Positions 22,776-33,646 of a stretch of 64,000 nucleotides of DNA are shown piece by piece. The notes under the pieces were generated by a model. The model saw only the letters and a program-made list of their open reading frames with translations. It was not told the origin of the DNA and did no database searches. Source of the stretch: Antitrichia curtipendula (lineage: Eukaryota; Streptophyta; Bryopsida; Hypnales; Leucodontaceae); contig OX579638.1 in the NCBI GenBank assembly GCA_951230915.1, positions 7,706,696 through 7,770,695 on the forward strand. The letters run 5' to 3'. The position numbers were made by a program, and so were the translations under genes. How positions within the stretch are numbered: the stretch's first letter is position 1; each line of letters opens with the position of its first letter.

Positions 22776-24247
22776 CCCCTAAAGTCCCATTGTCCCTTGA
22801 ATGACAAAATGGATTTTGGACAAGCTCCTATAGTCTCAATATTTGTTGTGATTTTATGAATTTTTTTGGGAAGATAGAATAAAAACATTAGCTTTCCTAA
22901 AATATAATTTTAATTTCAATCAGAGCCTAGGAGCAAAATTTATGGCACAAAAAGACCTTTTTTAGTTCAACAAGCAAAAAAAAACTCAAAAAAACTTTAA
23001 TGCAAAAAAAAAAATTATTTTGTGTAGTTTATATTTTTGTGTACATGAAAAGCTTTGGTAAATTCCATTTGGATTTATTATGTGAAATCTATGGACAATC
23101 TTGTTTTGGAGGCAATTAGAGCATTTAAAAAAAAAAATAACTTGTAGGATTCATTTCTGACCTCAATTTTTACAATTTAGAACAAAAAAGTTTCACAACG
23201 TTAATATCTCTTGTTAGAACAATCTCACTGTTGAGATTATTGTATTTCAATCTTAGACCTATTAACAATTTAGATTTTCCTTCAACCTTCAACCTACTTC
23301 TACTTAACAATTTTTTAATGAGTGAAAACTAAGTGTGTGTGTTCTTTTTAAAAAGAATCCTAGACTCTCAACTCAATACTTTATCATATAAAATTCAAAA
23401 TTCAAAATCAATAGAACAAAAATTACTCCCTTTGTTCCCCAAAAAACCTTTCCCATGAGGGATTAACAATATTTTTTAGTCTTTATACCAATGATACATA
23501 CATTCATGAACTAGTAATCCATCCTCTAGATCTATGCAAAATCTCCAGCTTAGGCACCATTGTTCAGGCACCCAAAATCTATTTAGAAAGTATCAAACTT
23601 GAGCATCATTTGTGAATGTTGTCAACTTGTCATTCTTGATGATTTAAAGGTTGGTGGCAACAATGGGGTTGTAGAAATATATGCTCCCTACCTAAATACT
23701 TCAAGTAGGAAACTTGACCCCCTTCATGAACAAATCTACATAGTGCCCAAGTGGTCACTGAATCCATCGTCACTACAACTATTTGAGGAAGCAACAAGTA
23801 CAAAGTGCCTTATATGAGCAAGACAAAGCTTGATAGGAGAGAAATGTTCCTTGATTGCTTGCCACTAACTCCCACAAGGTCATTCAATACGTCTAACACT
23901 TACTCAACAATCAAAATTAGTAAACGAAAGTCTTTAGTGGAATAAAAATTGTGCTTGCTTTGGAGGTTTTTAGTGAGATAGAAGGAGTATAAGTTATGAA
24001 GGTTCAAAGCCAAAAAATATAGTTGAGCAAGGTGAAAAAACTTGTTTCATTCACTTTAAACACAAATATCTTGCAATCTACACAGTCAAAGTTTGTAAAA
24101 TTTCTTGCTCACATTCTTATACTAGTCTATACAAGATCCTACAATTAGATATGCAAAAAAACCATTGAATTTTTTATTTTCTCTTTGCTAGAGAAATGGC
24201 AGTTTTGAGTGTTTTTTTGATGGAAAAGAGGCCCTGGGACATTAGGG
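22776..24247 (+). mobile_element. TTAA-flanked element, long copy (1472 bp)
   Basis: TTAA at 22772-22775, start CCCCTAAAGTCCCATTGTCCC; end GCCCTGGGACATTAGGG, TTAA at 24248-24251. Internal landmarks of the family are present in order (agcctaggagcaaaatttat, gacaatcttgttttggaggc, caatcttagacctattaaca, tcaaaattccttgct-type right segment, agagaaatggcagttttgag). About 600 bp around 23480-24000 has no counterpart in the 646-bp copy, so it is either fuller-length or carries an insertion. The 72-codon frame at 23599 has no recognisable domain. Confidence 0.65.
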
Positions 24248-25399
24248 TTAAAGACCCCTGTGGAAATGAAATATTCTTGATAATAATTTTCACCAATTGA
24301 GGAAGAGGTTAATATCAACCCTGAATGGCGAAAGCATCGTCGTCTTCGTCGCTGTTGTCGTGGAAGCAGGCGACGGAGTAACGGCAGATAAGTCATCAGC
24401 GTCGCCGACCACCACACAATCCACGCTAACCCCGCACGCTTCCGCCATTCCTCTTTTCGTCTCACGCAGGCGAGCTACTGGATTTTCGTATCAGAATGTA
24501 GGTCGTAGCATTGCAACCTTCTGTTCTGTAATGTCGGCTTAAGAACGGTTCGGGACACAATCGAAACGCATTTTGCAAATTTCCATCGCCAGTTTGGCAG
24601 CTGCCAGAATTCATTCTCCTGGTGAGCTTTGTCTTTGTCCATTCATAGCAATATTCGTGAGAATCGCGTGTTTCATAGCTCCAGAATTGTGTTCTAAAAT
24701 CTATGATAGAGATGGTATTAGGTTTAGTCAGGCGATTCAAATTGCGCCAATTTCACCGGAGTCTACTGTTTTAATTAGTATGAGGTTGCTCTTGTGTTCT
24801 TAATGTTGTTATGTTCATAAATTCAGTCGTTGTATTCCGCGAGGGTTGATCGAGAGGAAGTTCTTGGTAGCAAACGAATTTGAGCGGGGTTGGATTTTTA
24901 GCATCGCTCAGTCGCATCTTTGTCTGCCATGGATTGGCGATGCCTTGGATTGGTGAAAATTGGCGTAATGGCGTGGTTTTTGGTGGAACTCTAGCTATCG
25001 AGGTATTGTAACGAGTTTTTGTTTCAGGTGTAGTAGTTCGTAGTGATGTGAAGCTTCAAGCGATGAACTGCAGAAAACTTGCTGAGAAAACCTAATCTTG
25101 GATTCAGCGTTACTTCTAGTTCCTATGCAATGCCATCCTGCGTTGTGAACATTGGTCGAGATACCTAGTGTGGTATGGGAAGAGAACGCTGAGAGTTGAA
25201 ACAACTGACTGTCCGAAATTCGATTTTTGTCTAGGACAAGACGCATGTGTGAAAAACGAGTGGATATGATTTTCGAGAATTCTGCTTAATAATTACAGCC
25301 TCAACCTATCTCGTCGTCGGTGTCGGCAATGTGTATTCTGTCGCTTGTATTACCGCCTTTTTACGTTTCACCTTCTTTGCAGGCAGGAGCCGTGGTACC

Positions 25400-27610
25400 A
25401 TGGCAGCTGCCACCGTTTCTAGTGCTGCTTGTATCTCACAGTCTGCACATGGATCCATCATCTCAACCTGCTGTTCATCTGAAGCCAGCCCTCGACAGCA
25501 GCCTTCGATTTCAAGCCGATACGCTGTACGAGTAGGGAAAAGACAGGTTAGGAGAGCATTTAGCAGATCGGGGAGCAGGTATCTACAGGACTTGGAAGCT
25601 GGCCGCTCACTCTTGAAAAGGGTTACGTTGCGAGGAGATTGGGATTCTAGATTGGTAGCAAAAGATCAATATCCAAGGCAGGGCATACGAGCTACTGGGG
25701 CAATCGAAGCAAAGCCTGAAAATTCTGCGAAAGATACTCCAGAAGAAGGGAACGCTGGCACAAGAGGCGTGGACAATGGAAAGGACCGATTGTCTAAAGT
25801 TCCAATCTCACACATCAGAAACTTTTCGATTATCGCACATATTGATCACGGGAAGTCAACATTAGCCGACAAGTTGCTGCAGACGACGGGTACAGTCCTT
25901 GCACGAGAAATGAAGGAGCAGTTTCTGGACAACATGGACTTGGAGCGAGAGAGGGGCATTACCATCAAGCTTCAAGCAGCTCGGATGCGCTATGTAGATG
26001 ATGACACTCGCGAAGCCTACTGCTTGAATCTGATCGACACCCCAGGGCATGTGGACTTCTCGTACGAGGTGTCCAGGTCTTTGGCAGCTTGTGAAGGTGC
26101 TCTCTTAGTGGTTGACGCATCTCAAGGTGTTGAGGCCCAGACTCTAGCGAACGTGTATTTGGCTCTTGAATCAAACCTAGAAATCATTCCTGTGCTCAAT
26201 AAGATCGACCTTCCTGGAGCTGACCCTGAGCGAGTGCGGAGAGAGATTGAGGAAATAATAGGTCTAGATTGCAGTGAAGCCATTCTTTGTTCTGCGAAGG
26301 AGGGCCTAGGAATTCCTGAGATCCTAAAGGCAGTGGTTAAGAAGATTCCTCCACCAAAACAGACAGCTGAAGAGCCTCTCCGCGCCCTGATTTTCGACTC
26401 TTACTATGATTCCTACCGGGGAGTCGTTGTGTATTTCCGAGTTATGGATGGAGTTGTGAAGAAAGGGGATTATGTCCAGTTCATGGCTAGTGGGAAGGAG
26501 TATCAGGTAGACGAGGTGGGAGTTTTGTCTCCTATTCAAATGCCAGTGAAGGAGCTGTTTGCTGGCGAGGTGGGTTATTTGTCTGCATCCATCAGATCCG
26601 TGGCTGATGCAAGAGTTGGGGACACTATCACCACTGTTTCTCGAAAAGCTACTGAGGCTCTACCCGGGTACCAATTGGCTACACCTATGGTGTTTTGTGG
26701 GCTGTTTCCTATTGATGCAGATGAATTTGTGGAGCTACGTGAAGCTCTTGAAAAGTTGCAGTTGAACGATGCGGCACTTCAGTTTGAGCCAGAAACTTCC
26801 AGTGCCATGGGCTTCGGTTTTCGATGTGGCTTCCTGGGTCTTCTGCACATGGAGATTGTGCAGGAAAGGTTAGAAAGGGAGTACAACCTTAACCTCATCA
26901 CTACTGCTCCCAGTGTGGTATATCGAGTGCACTGCAGTGATGGCAGTGTAGTCGAATGTTCAAATCCTTCAGCCCTGCCAGAGGCTGGAAAGCGCAAGGC
27001 CATCGAAGAGCCTTTTGTAAGAATTGAGCTGCTTACACCGAAAGACTACATCGGTCCCCTGATGGAACTAGCCCAAGAAAGGCGTGGGGAGTTTAAGGAA
27101 ATGAAGTTCATCACTGAGAATCGGGCTTCGTTGGTGTACATGATGCCCTTGGGAGAGATTGTAGGGGACTTTTTCGATCAGCTGAAGTCACGGAGCAAGG
27201 GCTATGCTAGCATGGAGTATTCTGTGAAGGGCTATCGAGAAAGCAAGTTGGTGAAGCTTGACATTTTGATCAACGAAGAACCGGTTGACCCCCTTGCAGT
27301 CATTGTGCACCAGGATAAGGCTTACAGTGTTGGTCGGGCACTTACTCAGAAACTAAAAAAGTTGATTCCCCGTCAGCTGTTCAAGATCCCAATTCAAGCT
27401 TGTATTGGCTCCAAGATCATTGCTAGCGAGGCAATTGCCGCCATGCGCAAAGATGTGCTGGCGAAGTGCTACGGTGGAGATATCACGCGTAAGAAGAAGC
27501 TGTTGAAAAAGCAAGCCGAGGGTAAAAAGCGCATGAAGTCAGTGGGCAGAGTGGATGTTCCTCAAGACGCTTTCATGGCCATTCTAAGGTTGGAGAAAGA
27601 AGTTGTGTAA
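25400..27610 (+). CDS. LEPA: Plastid-targeted translation factor LepA/EF4 (GTPase), intronless coding region
   Basis: EF4/LepA is a ribosome-associated translational GTPase; the plant plastid form acts in chloroplast protein synthesis. The product is 736 residues. Residues 1 to about 60 are Ser/Ala/Arg-rich and poor in acids, typical of a transit peptide. The GTPase domain begins near residue 140 with AHIDHGKST (about 146), then [19 protein letters not shown] and [13 protein letters not shown]-like domains follow, then the LepA-specific C-terminal domain ([56 protein letters not shown]), which separates it from EF-G and BipA. I chose the ATG at 25400 (accATGGc). The in-frame ATG at 25331 lies just before a consensus 3' splice site (ttctttgcag at 25373-25382), which suggests a 5'-leader intron; GGTGAG near 24621 is a possible donor. 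The coding region has no introns. U2 snRNA lies 0.37 kb downstream. Confidence 0.93.
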   Translation: MAAATVSSAACISQSAHGSIISTCCSSEASPRQQPSISSRYAVRVGKRQVRRAFSRSGSRYLQDLEAGRSLLKRVTLRGDWDSRLVAKDQYPRQGIRATGAIEAKPENSAKDTPEEGNAGTRGVDNGKDRLSKVPISHIRNFSIIAHIDHGKSTLADKLLQTTGTVLAREMKEQFLDNMDLERERGITIKLQAARMRYVDDDTREAYCLNLIDTPGHVDFSYEVSRSLAACEGALLVVDASQGVEAQTLANVYLALESNLEIIPVLNKIDLPGADPERVRREIEEIIGLDCSEAILCSAKEGLGIPEILKAVVKKIPPPKQTAEEPLRALIFDSYYDSYRGVVVYFRVMDGVVKKGDYVQFMASGKEYQVDEVGVLSPIQMPVKELFAGEVGYLSASIRSVADARVGDTITTVSRKATEALPGYQLATPMVFCGLFPIDADEFVELREALEKLQLNDAALQFEPETSSAMGFGFRCGFLGLLHMEIVQERLEREYNLNLITTAPSVVYRVHCSDGSVVECSNPSALPEAGKRKAIEEPFVRIELLTPKDYIGPLMELAQERRGEFKEMKFITENRASLVYMMPLGEIVGDFFDQLKSRSKGYASMEYSVKGYRESKLVKLDILINEEPVDPLAVIVHQDKAYSVGRALTQKLKKLIPRQLFKIPIQACIGSKIIASEAIAAMRKDVLAKCYGGDITRKKKLLKKQAEGKKRMKSVGRVDVPQDAFMAILRLEKEVV

Positions 27611-27983
27611 ACTATTTAGGTATTGTTTTCGCCCTCCACTCATTTGACAAAAAATTAAAAATTGCCATGAAATTGTGGCTTTTCAATTAGAGTGTTTCTG
27701 GTGTGTTCTCAAACGCTACCTATTTTTTCCTATGCTGGTCCTGGGTATCCCCTGCCGTTTCTCATTGCTTCACAGCTTCCCTGAATGTTCCCAAGTGTTG
27801 AGCAGAATCGTAAGTGTTTGAGGGAAAGCAGGGATTTGACCTTGAACATGCTCGGATTCGAGCAATCTCACTAGGCTATCAAGGGATGGCAGCTCCGTTT
27901 TTAAGCCCTGTTTGTCCCTTAAGCAATGAAGTCGTTAATGGCAGCTGCAAGGTATACAATGTGGAGCGTGATAAGCCTGGAAT
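27611..27983. promoter_or_regulatory. LEPA 3' flank and U2 snRNA promoter
   Basis: The first part is presumably LEPA 3' untranslated sequence. Before the U2 start, TATACA at 27953-27958 is centred about 28 bp upstream, the usual place of the plant snRNA TATA element. Further up, GTCCCTTAAGC at 27914-27924 shares only GTCCC with the plant upstream sequence element (RTCCCACATCG) and lies 28 bp from the TATA, so it is a weak candidate. Confidence 0.45.
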
Positions 27984-28170
27984 ATCCCTTTCTCGGCCTT
28001 TCGGCTAAGATCAAGTGTAGTATCTGGTCTTATCAGTTTGATATCTGGTTCGAAGCTCATCGGGCTTCATGGTATTAATCTAATTTTTATTGGGTGTGGG
28101 CTCATCTGGTAGCATGCTGCCTGAGCCCGTGCTCGTCGCCTTGATATTGCACTACCTCCTCGGCTGACGA
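27984..28170 (+). ncRNA. U2: U2 spliceosomal snRNA
   Basis: U2 pairs with the intron branch site in the spliceosome. The 5' end ATCCCTTTCTCGGCCTTTCG folds as stem I. The branch-site recognition sequence GTAGTATC is at 28017-28024 (about nucleotides 34-41, as in other U2 RNAs). Stem II is recognisable (GAAGCTCATCGGGCTTC for the second hairpin), then an Sm-type site AATTTTTATTGG at 28082-28093. Stem III pairs GGGCTCA with TGAGCCC. Stem IV has the conserved loop region ATATTGCACTACCTCC closed by CGTCGCC/GGCTGACG. Length about 187 nt is normal. One difference from the usual block after the branch site is TCTGGTCTTATC where TCTGTTCTTATC is common. The 3' end is approximate. Confidence 0.93.
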
Positions 28171-28279
28171 AATCCTCTTCCTTTCCTGGAAGGACCAAAA
28201 CAATTTCTGAAAAGTGGACTAGACGATACCTCTATGTAACTCCAAGATGCCAGAGTGCTCAAGGCACCATGTTTCGGTG

Positions 28280-29143
28280 TAGACTAAACTTTGGAGTTGA
28301 ATCAGATCTTAGCAAAAGTACTAATCTTTTGTGTAATGCCCATTACAAATCTAGCTTTTTTAGTGTTAGAGGCTTGTGGAGATGAGCCTCAAATACATTG
28401 GATCTTGGGTGAAAGTCACATTGGAAATTCATTACAAAAAAATTGTAGAATAGATTTTGAGAAGTCATACGGTAAGTCAATTATGGTTATGTATGTTATG
28501 GAAAATGTTCTTTACCTCATATTTTTTTTTATAAATTCAATTATAGATTTGATATTTAAAAAGAGGATTGAAGCTTTCATAGTTTTAACACCCTCTTTAT
28601 CAAACATTATAATCTTTCACTCTATAAGTGATATTGTTGTTTTCTTTACTTATGTGGTGCATAACACATCTAGTTTGAATTTGTATAGTTACAATTTATA
28701 AAATATTAATGAGACTTATTTAAACTTTGGCTTTTTGTTTAGTTTTGAGCAAATTTCAAGAAGCTCAGAAAGGCCTTAGGCATTTAGGGGTTAAAACAAA
28801 TATGACAATTCTAAATGGCTCAAAGGGTTGAGAATTTATTTTGTACACAAAGGTATTTTGGTATATTATATAAATTTTCTTGTATTCTCTCCACTTATGT
28901 CTGTATAAACCTACATATTGTGTTTTCTTACATTGATGGTCTTTAAATTGGTTCAAGAATGTTACCTTTTTTGAAACGATCTTGTAAATTGACTATAATA
29001 TAAAAGTATTTTATTTTGTAAATTCAAATCATGAGCATAAAAAAACTATTTACTATGTCTTTCTTCATTGAAGTGGAGTCATTGAGATTTACTATGACTC
29101 CACATGTTGAAATGACACAAAAAACTATTAAGGTAGGAGTACC
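28280..29143. other. Intergenic DNA with an isolated TTAA-family end
   Basis: AAGGCCTTAGGCATTTAGGGG followed by TTAA at 28791-28794 is a right end of the CCCCTAAA family; its left partner was not found. A 136-codon frame (28291-28701) is hydrophobic low-complexity translation with no recognised domain and is not called. Confidence 0.4.
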
Positions 29144-29147
29144 TTAA

Positions 29148-30107
29148 CCCTAGACCGCCCATGGCTGGTTTGGATTTAAAACAATGTAGCTTTTGAAGTG
29201 CTAAAAATCTAAATGAGAATAAGTTATACAGATCTTTACCGTACAATCTTGTAGTAAACATGCTGTAGATGATGTGGAACAAATTTGGAGTCATTTGACC
29301 GAATGGATTGAAAGATTATAATGTTCTAGTGTTGAAAAAAGATGCTGAAATTTTCCTTGCAACACACTTGGAGGTGAATTTGGATTCCTAAACCTACTCA
29401 AATGAAAAAACTTGAAATTACAAAGTGATTCAAAACCAACATATAAACACATTGGTGAAAAAAAATATCATTCAATTGACTCAATGTGTTTGCAAAATGG
29501 CTTGCAAACATCAAAAAATAGGCAAGAAAAGTTGCAAAAAACACACATGAGGCTGAACCTCCATCTACTAAAACGCTTCTCAGTAACTCATAACTTCTTG
29601 GATTGATATGAAATTTTAGCCACACAAACTAGACAAGTATGCGCAACCTCTCCCAAAAAAAATATTGGAAATGGACAATGTATGAAGAAGATATAGGCCG
29701 CCAAAGTTCACTGAAGTCCAAGAATGGCGGAATTTTGAATTTTGAATTGATCCCAAACATTCAAAAGAACTTGGATTGACATGAAAATTTCACCACAATA
29801 ACTAGACTTCAAGGGAAATCTAACCCAACAAATTTCATTGAAACCGAACATTGGATGAAGGAGATACAAGCCCCAGCCAAGAAGTGCACTTTGGTGAATC
29901 AAATTGAGCTTGTGAACTTCGATTGGCTTCTAAAACATCATTACCTTTTGGAATGATTTGAAAATTTTAGCACACAAACTAGAAGAAGAGGCGCAAATTC
30001 TCCAACAAGTTTTATGGAATTTGGACATCGAATGCAAAAGTTACAGTGGTTTGAATTGAACTCAGAACTATGTGAGGACACTTTTTGTCCACTTGGGCGG
30101 TCTAGGG
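29148..30107. mobile_element. TTAA-flanked element with 14-bp perfect terminal repeats (960 bp)
   Basis: TTAA at 29144-29147, then CCCTAGACCGCCCA. The far end is TGGGCGGTCTAGGG, then TTAA at 30108-30111. This is the clearest TTAA target/CCC-end structure in the window and matches the layout of piggyBac-superfamily non-autonomous elements. The interior has three diverged units spaced about 173-176 bp, each with a 'cttggattgayatgaaa...acaaactaga' motif (near 29597, 29770, 29946). Related interior pieces lie at about 61440-61640 (inverted) and 63480-63640. No transposase gene is seen. Confidence 0.75.
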
Positions 30108-30111
30108 TTAA

Positions 30112-30945
30112 TGTAACAATAGTCATTTATGGACCCCTAAAAAACCCTTAAGCAAAGCAAGGTTGTAGGAAGGTGGACAAGTGGTGTTACGTAAAGTAGT
30201 CTAAGTTCAGGGGGTGGTTTTTGCATTGGTCAATCTCCCATGCGTGGTACATGTATACAGTTTGCTTCTTTTGCCCTAATCCGTGATTGTTTGTGTGTTA
30301 GTCTACAGTTCATAGTAGGTGCATCTACACAATTCTTTCAAATTTATTTGCATTGTGTTCATGCAAAGTTAGAAAATACAAAACCAATTTTGGTGCTTTC
30401 CTAACCCAGTTCCTATCAAGCACACATCATTTCATTTGTTTCTGTACGCACCCTCCATATCAACGCATCCACAGTAAGTGTCACAATTAGGTACTTCTAC
30501 CTTACACTATGAAACTCGGCATACCCAAAGAAAACGAGATTGCACTACAGTTTAAAACAAACTAATAAAAGCATGAACAACACAAGCTTGGACAATCAGG
30601 CTTGAGGTTACGACTGGAGTATGCAGATTGAAACAACTTTTATGACGGTAGTGACTAGCATGCTAAGCCAGTAAATTGTGGAAATGTCAATGTCAATGTC
30701 AATGTCGGAAGACTACTACGGTATGCACAAACTTTCCTACACTACAAAATTGTTTCTCCTTCTATATGCCGTAAAGTAACTGCTCAGCGAGCTCACGGAT
30801 AACTGTAAGGACATAGTCATAAATACATGCAGCCAGGATACCCCAAATTCTGCCACCTGAAACTAAAACCTAAAAAATGAGTGCACCAGCACCTTACTAA
30901 GTTACTTGCGGCCATGATGTAGAAAACATCAACCCTAGTGTACAG
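30112..30945. other. Intergenic DNA, GEK1 3' flank
   Basis: No gene recognised. The part near 30700-30945 probably holds the GEK1 3' untranslated region (minus strand). A short tandem 'aatgtc' run (four to five units) occurs at 30685-30706. Confidence 0.4.
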
Positions 30946-30948
30946 ATC

Positions 30949-31911
30949 TCAAGTAGTAAAAAAGTCGCTAGGCTTTCCAATCTTGATGCTTTCCTTCTCC
31001 AGAAACCAAGTAATTGCATTCCGTTGCCAAGCCTTGAAGCTTTTCCCATCAAGGTGAGCCACAACCTCCCCTCCAGGAAACGCCAGCTTGGTTGCCTTCA
31101 CAGCCTCAAGAATGGCCTCCTTCCAAGTCCCACCAATCTTCCCAAAGTCCTTCACATTGGACCCAGGATCAGTCATCAACAAGGAGTACCCGGAAAGCAA
31201 GTGCCCAACCCAGACCCCCTCCTTCTGCACCACATCCCCATGCCGGGGCGCATAATGCCCACCCCCAATCCCCAACAACACCTTCTGCCCACGACGAGTC
31301 TCTTCGTCCCAAACCCCTAACCCTAAACCTAATCCTCCATCCAGACCCAAGCCTTGCAAAAACACCGCTGCAACCGCTGCCGCGGCGTCCTCGCGATTCC
31401 AACACTCCTCCGTGCTCCCGATCTCCACGAACATGGCAGGCGCCTCCGTCCACGGTCCGTGATGCGTCGCTTCCAGTGTGATTTCAAACTCCGGGACGAG
31501 CTTGTTGGTCGCTGCAACAGTTTTGAGGAGACGGAACCAGGGTCCGATGCGGGGGTTTGGTGGTGAGGCGCGCCCGGGGAGTCCTCCTGCAGGTGGTGTT
31601 TCCCCCTGGAGGAGGTGCGGGACGCCGATCGGGTGCACTGTGAGAGCCGGGCGGTTGGAGACTGCCGTGTGACGGCTCATGAAGATGATCTCCGAGACTT
31701 TCTCTCCCGTTTGGGACTCCCATCGCTGCTCCAGGAAGTCGTGGTGCACCAGGTGGTCGGGGAGATGGAGCATGCGGATGTTGCCGGTTCGGTAGGTCGG
31801 GTTGTGGTCGACGTCGGGGCCGCGAATCCAGGAGGAGCAGAGAGAGAGGAGCGCGGACGCGGGGCCGATGGAGGCCGGGTCGGCCTTGGTGGCCACCAGC
31901 AAGGACACCAT
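30949..31911 (-). CDS. GEK1: D-aminoacyl-tRNA deacylase, GEK1/DTD2 type
   Basis: DTD2/GEK1 removes D-amino acids, and aldehyde-modified residues, wrongly attached to tRNA; in Arabidopsis, loss causes ethanol/acetaldehyde sensitivity. The 320-residue product has the plant family's length (about 317). Diagnostic blocks in order: MVSLLVATKADPASIGPA at the start, FMSRHTAVSNRPALTVHPIG, RIGPWFRLLK, EITLEATHHGPWTEAPAMF with EIGSTEECW, LLGIGGGHYAPRHGDVV, WVGHLLSGYSL, and AHLDGKSFKAWQRNAITWFL. The coding region is one exon. I place the start at ATG 31911 (gcgATGG), where homology with known proteins begins. The ATG 30 bp upstream in frame would add ten residues without homology. A Gly/Leu repeat in the middle is encoded by a telomere-like CCCTAA run on the opposite strand. 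It is divergent from ARL8, about 1.7 kb between start codons. Confidence 0.93.
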   Translation of the reverse strand: MVSLLVATKADPASIGPASALLSLCSSWIRGPDVDHNPTYRTGNIRMLHLPDHLVHHDFLEQRWESQTGEKVSEIIFMSRHTAVSNRPALTVHPIGVPHLLQGETPPAGGLPGRASPPNPRIGPWFRLLKTVAATNKLVPEFEITLEATHHGPWTEAPAMFVEIGSTEECWNREDAAAAVAAVFLQGLGLDGGLGLGLGVWDEETRRGQKVLLGIGGGHYAPRHGDVVQKEGVWVGHLLSGYSLLMTDPGSNVKDFGKIGGTWKEAILEAVKATKLAFPGGEVVAHLDGKSFKAWQRNAITWFLEKESIKIGKPSDFFTT

Positions 31912-31939
31912 CGCTGCTAATTCGAACACCAGAAAGTGC

Positions 31940-32830
31940 AAAATTCAGCTAAAACGCCACATCCTTGCAAATCCTAGGAAAACCTAATTCAAGAGGCAAA
32001 GAATTGTAAGAGAGATATTGACACCAGTACTGACCTCGAATGGCTGGAATTCCGACCGCAATCCTTTCGCAAGCTCAGTCCAATTGAAGCGATAAGCGGT
32101 GAATTGAAACTCTATAGCAGTCGACCTGCATACGCCATCTCCATGCAACTCTGAATTGGCACAAAAAGTTTGACCTAATTGAGCTCTCAAACGTGCTCGT
32201 TCTCTACATCCCTTACTCTCATTGGCAAAAAACAGTGCAAACTTCAGCAAAAAAACTCCACACCTTACAAGCCCAATCCTTACCACACAGTAAGCAAAGA
32301 ATTAGTTGAAAAGCATTGAAATCGGTACTGACCTCAAAAGTGCTGGAATTTGAATTGATTACTGGGTTTCACGCATAATTGATCAGGTAATAGTCTGCTC
32401 AGTTTGAATTCTGTGAACCAAGTGCTCACCTTCCACAATGCGTGGATTATGAAATCTCAAAAGGTAGAAATGGAGCACAATGAAATGCAAGAGCTTCCCA
32501 AGAACCCTGCTTCAGTAGGTAGACTTAGAAGAAGGCAGTGTTCCACTGTTCATTCAAGAAGCCCACTTTGCTGAGCAGAGTTTTCTTAATAAACTATTCA
32601 CAAAAAAACACCCTGTCCACCAGCTCAAAGTCTGAAATCCTTCCAGTGTGAGAAACAATCCTTACGCAAGTCAGTCCAAAGGAATTGAGCGAGGCCGAAT
32701 CTCAACCCCAGCTCGACCTACATAACACGCCATCAATGTCTGAACTGGCACAAAAAGTTTAACCTAATTCATGATTGACGGAGCTCTCAAGGTGCTCGAT
32801 CTGAAACCGTTCACCTCTCATTTTGAAACT
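31940..32830. repeat. Imperfect tandem duplication in the GEK1 5' leader
   Basis: Two related blocks lie in the same orientation. Block 1 is about 31945-32225. Block 2 is about 32233-32830 and carries roughly 300 bp of extra sequence in its middle (32360-32640). Matching landmarks: gcaaagaattgtaag / gcaaagaattagttg; cagtactgacctcgaatggc / cggtactgacctcaaaagtg; tggcacaaaaagtttgacct / tggcacaaaaagtttaacct; gagctctcaaacgtgctcg / gagctctcaaggtgctcg. On the minus strand each copy offers a good donor (GAG then GTCAGTAC), at about 32037 and 32333. GEK1 may therefore have alternative leader exons. Confidence 0.6.
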
Positions 32831-32839
32831 ACGTCAGTC

Positions 32840-33640
32840 AATCATCACACAAATCAATCACACATTTCTCTTTTGCCCCCGAACCTCGAAGGATCAAACG
32901 GCTGCAAATTCCAGCACCTTTCTTGTGCCAAGGCCAGCTGCAAACTCACCCTTCAAGCAAGTGGCTGCAAAATCCGACACCCATTCTGTGCGTAGCCCAT
33001 GAGTCCACAGCTTCAAAAAGTAGCTGTTACCTTTTTAGGACTTTGCTGACACCCTGAACCAGGAGAGGTCCGGGCGGGTATCGGGACTCATTGGCTCAGG
33101 CCGGCAAGTTCTATCCGCTTTTCAAGCTTTCGCTGCCTCCGAAGTTATTGCTTCGCCGGCCTTGGCTCTTTGTAAGCTTTCGGATCTGTGCACTTGCCTT
33201 TCGCTCTCAGCACTCTCACTTCACGAATTTCTCCGTTGTCGATGCTTTGCTGCACTTGGTGAGCACATCAATAGCTCTCTGTTTCTCGGGAAGGGGGTAA
33301 ATTGTGGGTGCGCAACAAAGGGTCTGTGGGAGGTAAAATAATAATTTGATTTTGGGCGGTGTCCGAGGTAGCAGTGGATTTCATATTTTTGAATTCTTGC
33401 GATGTGGTGACGCTGCGAGGATGGGGTTTCCTGCTCTGCATCGTTCTTACCGTGGTCTGGTGCAGAATCGGTTCGTGGTTTCCTCGTGGTTGTTTGAACA
33501 TGTTTAGGGTTTTTTCTCTGCGTGGGCGGCGATTCATCGTGTGTTTGATGGATATTGACGCAGTTTTCTCCCGGGATTTGTCGTTCGGGGAAGGATCGAT
33601 CAGCTTGACTTGAAGAGCAGCAAGAGAGTGTTGCAGTAAC
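32840..33640. promoter_or_regulatory. Divergent GEK1/ARL8 promoter region
   Basis: Head-to-head spacer between GEK1 (minus) and ARL8 (plus). The composition is less AT-rich than the flanking repeats, and antisense frames of 150-170 codons lack any domain. No convincing TATA could be assigned to either gene. Transcription starts are inferred only. Confidence 0.4.
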
Positions 33641-33646
33641 TCCAAA

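Noticed and set aside
28291..28701. 136-codon hydrophobic frame after U2
   Set aside because: Low-complexity, ATT/TTT-driven hydrophobicity and no homology; lies in AT-rich repeat-like sequence.
31308..31334. Telomere-like CCCTAA words on the plus strand
   Set aside because: They lie within the GEK1 coding region and encode its Gly/Leu stretch in frame; too short for an interstitial telomere.
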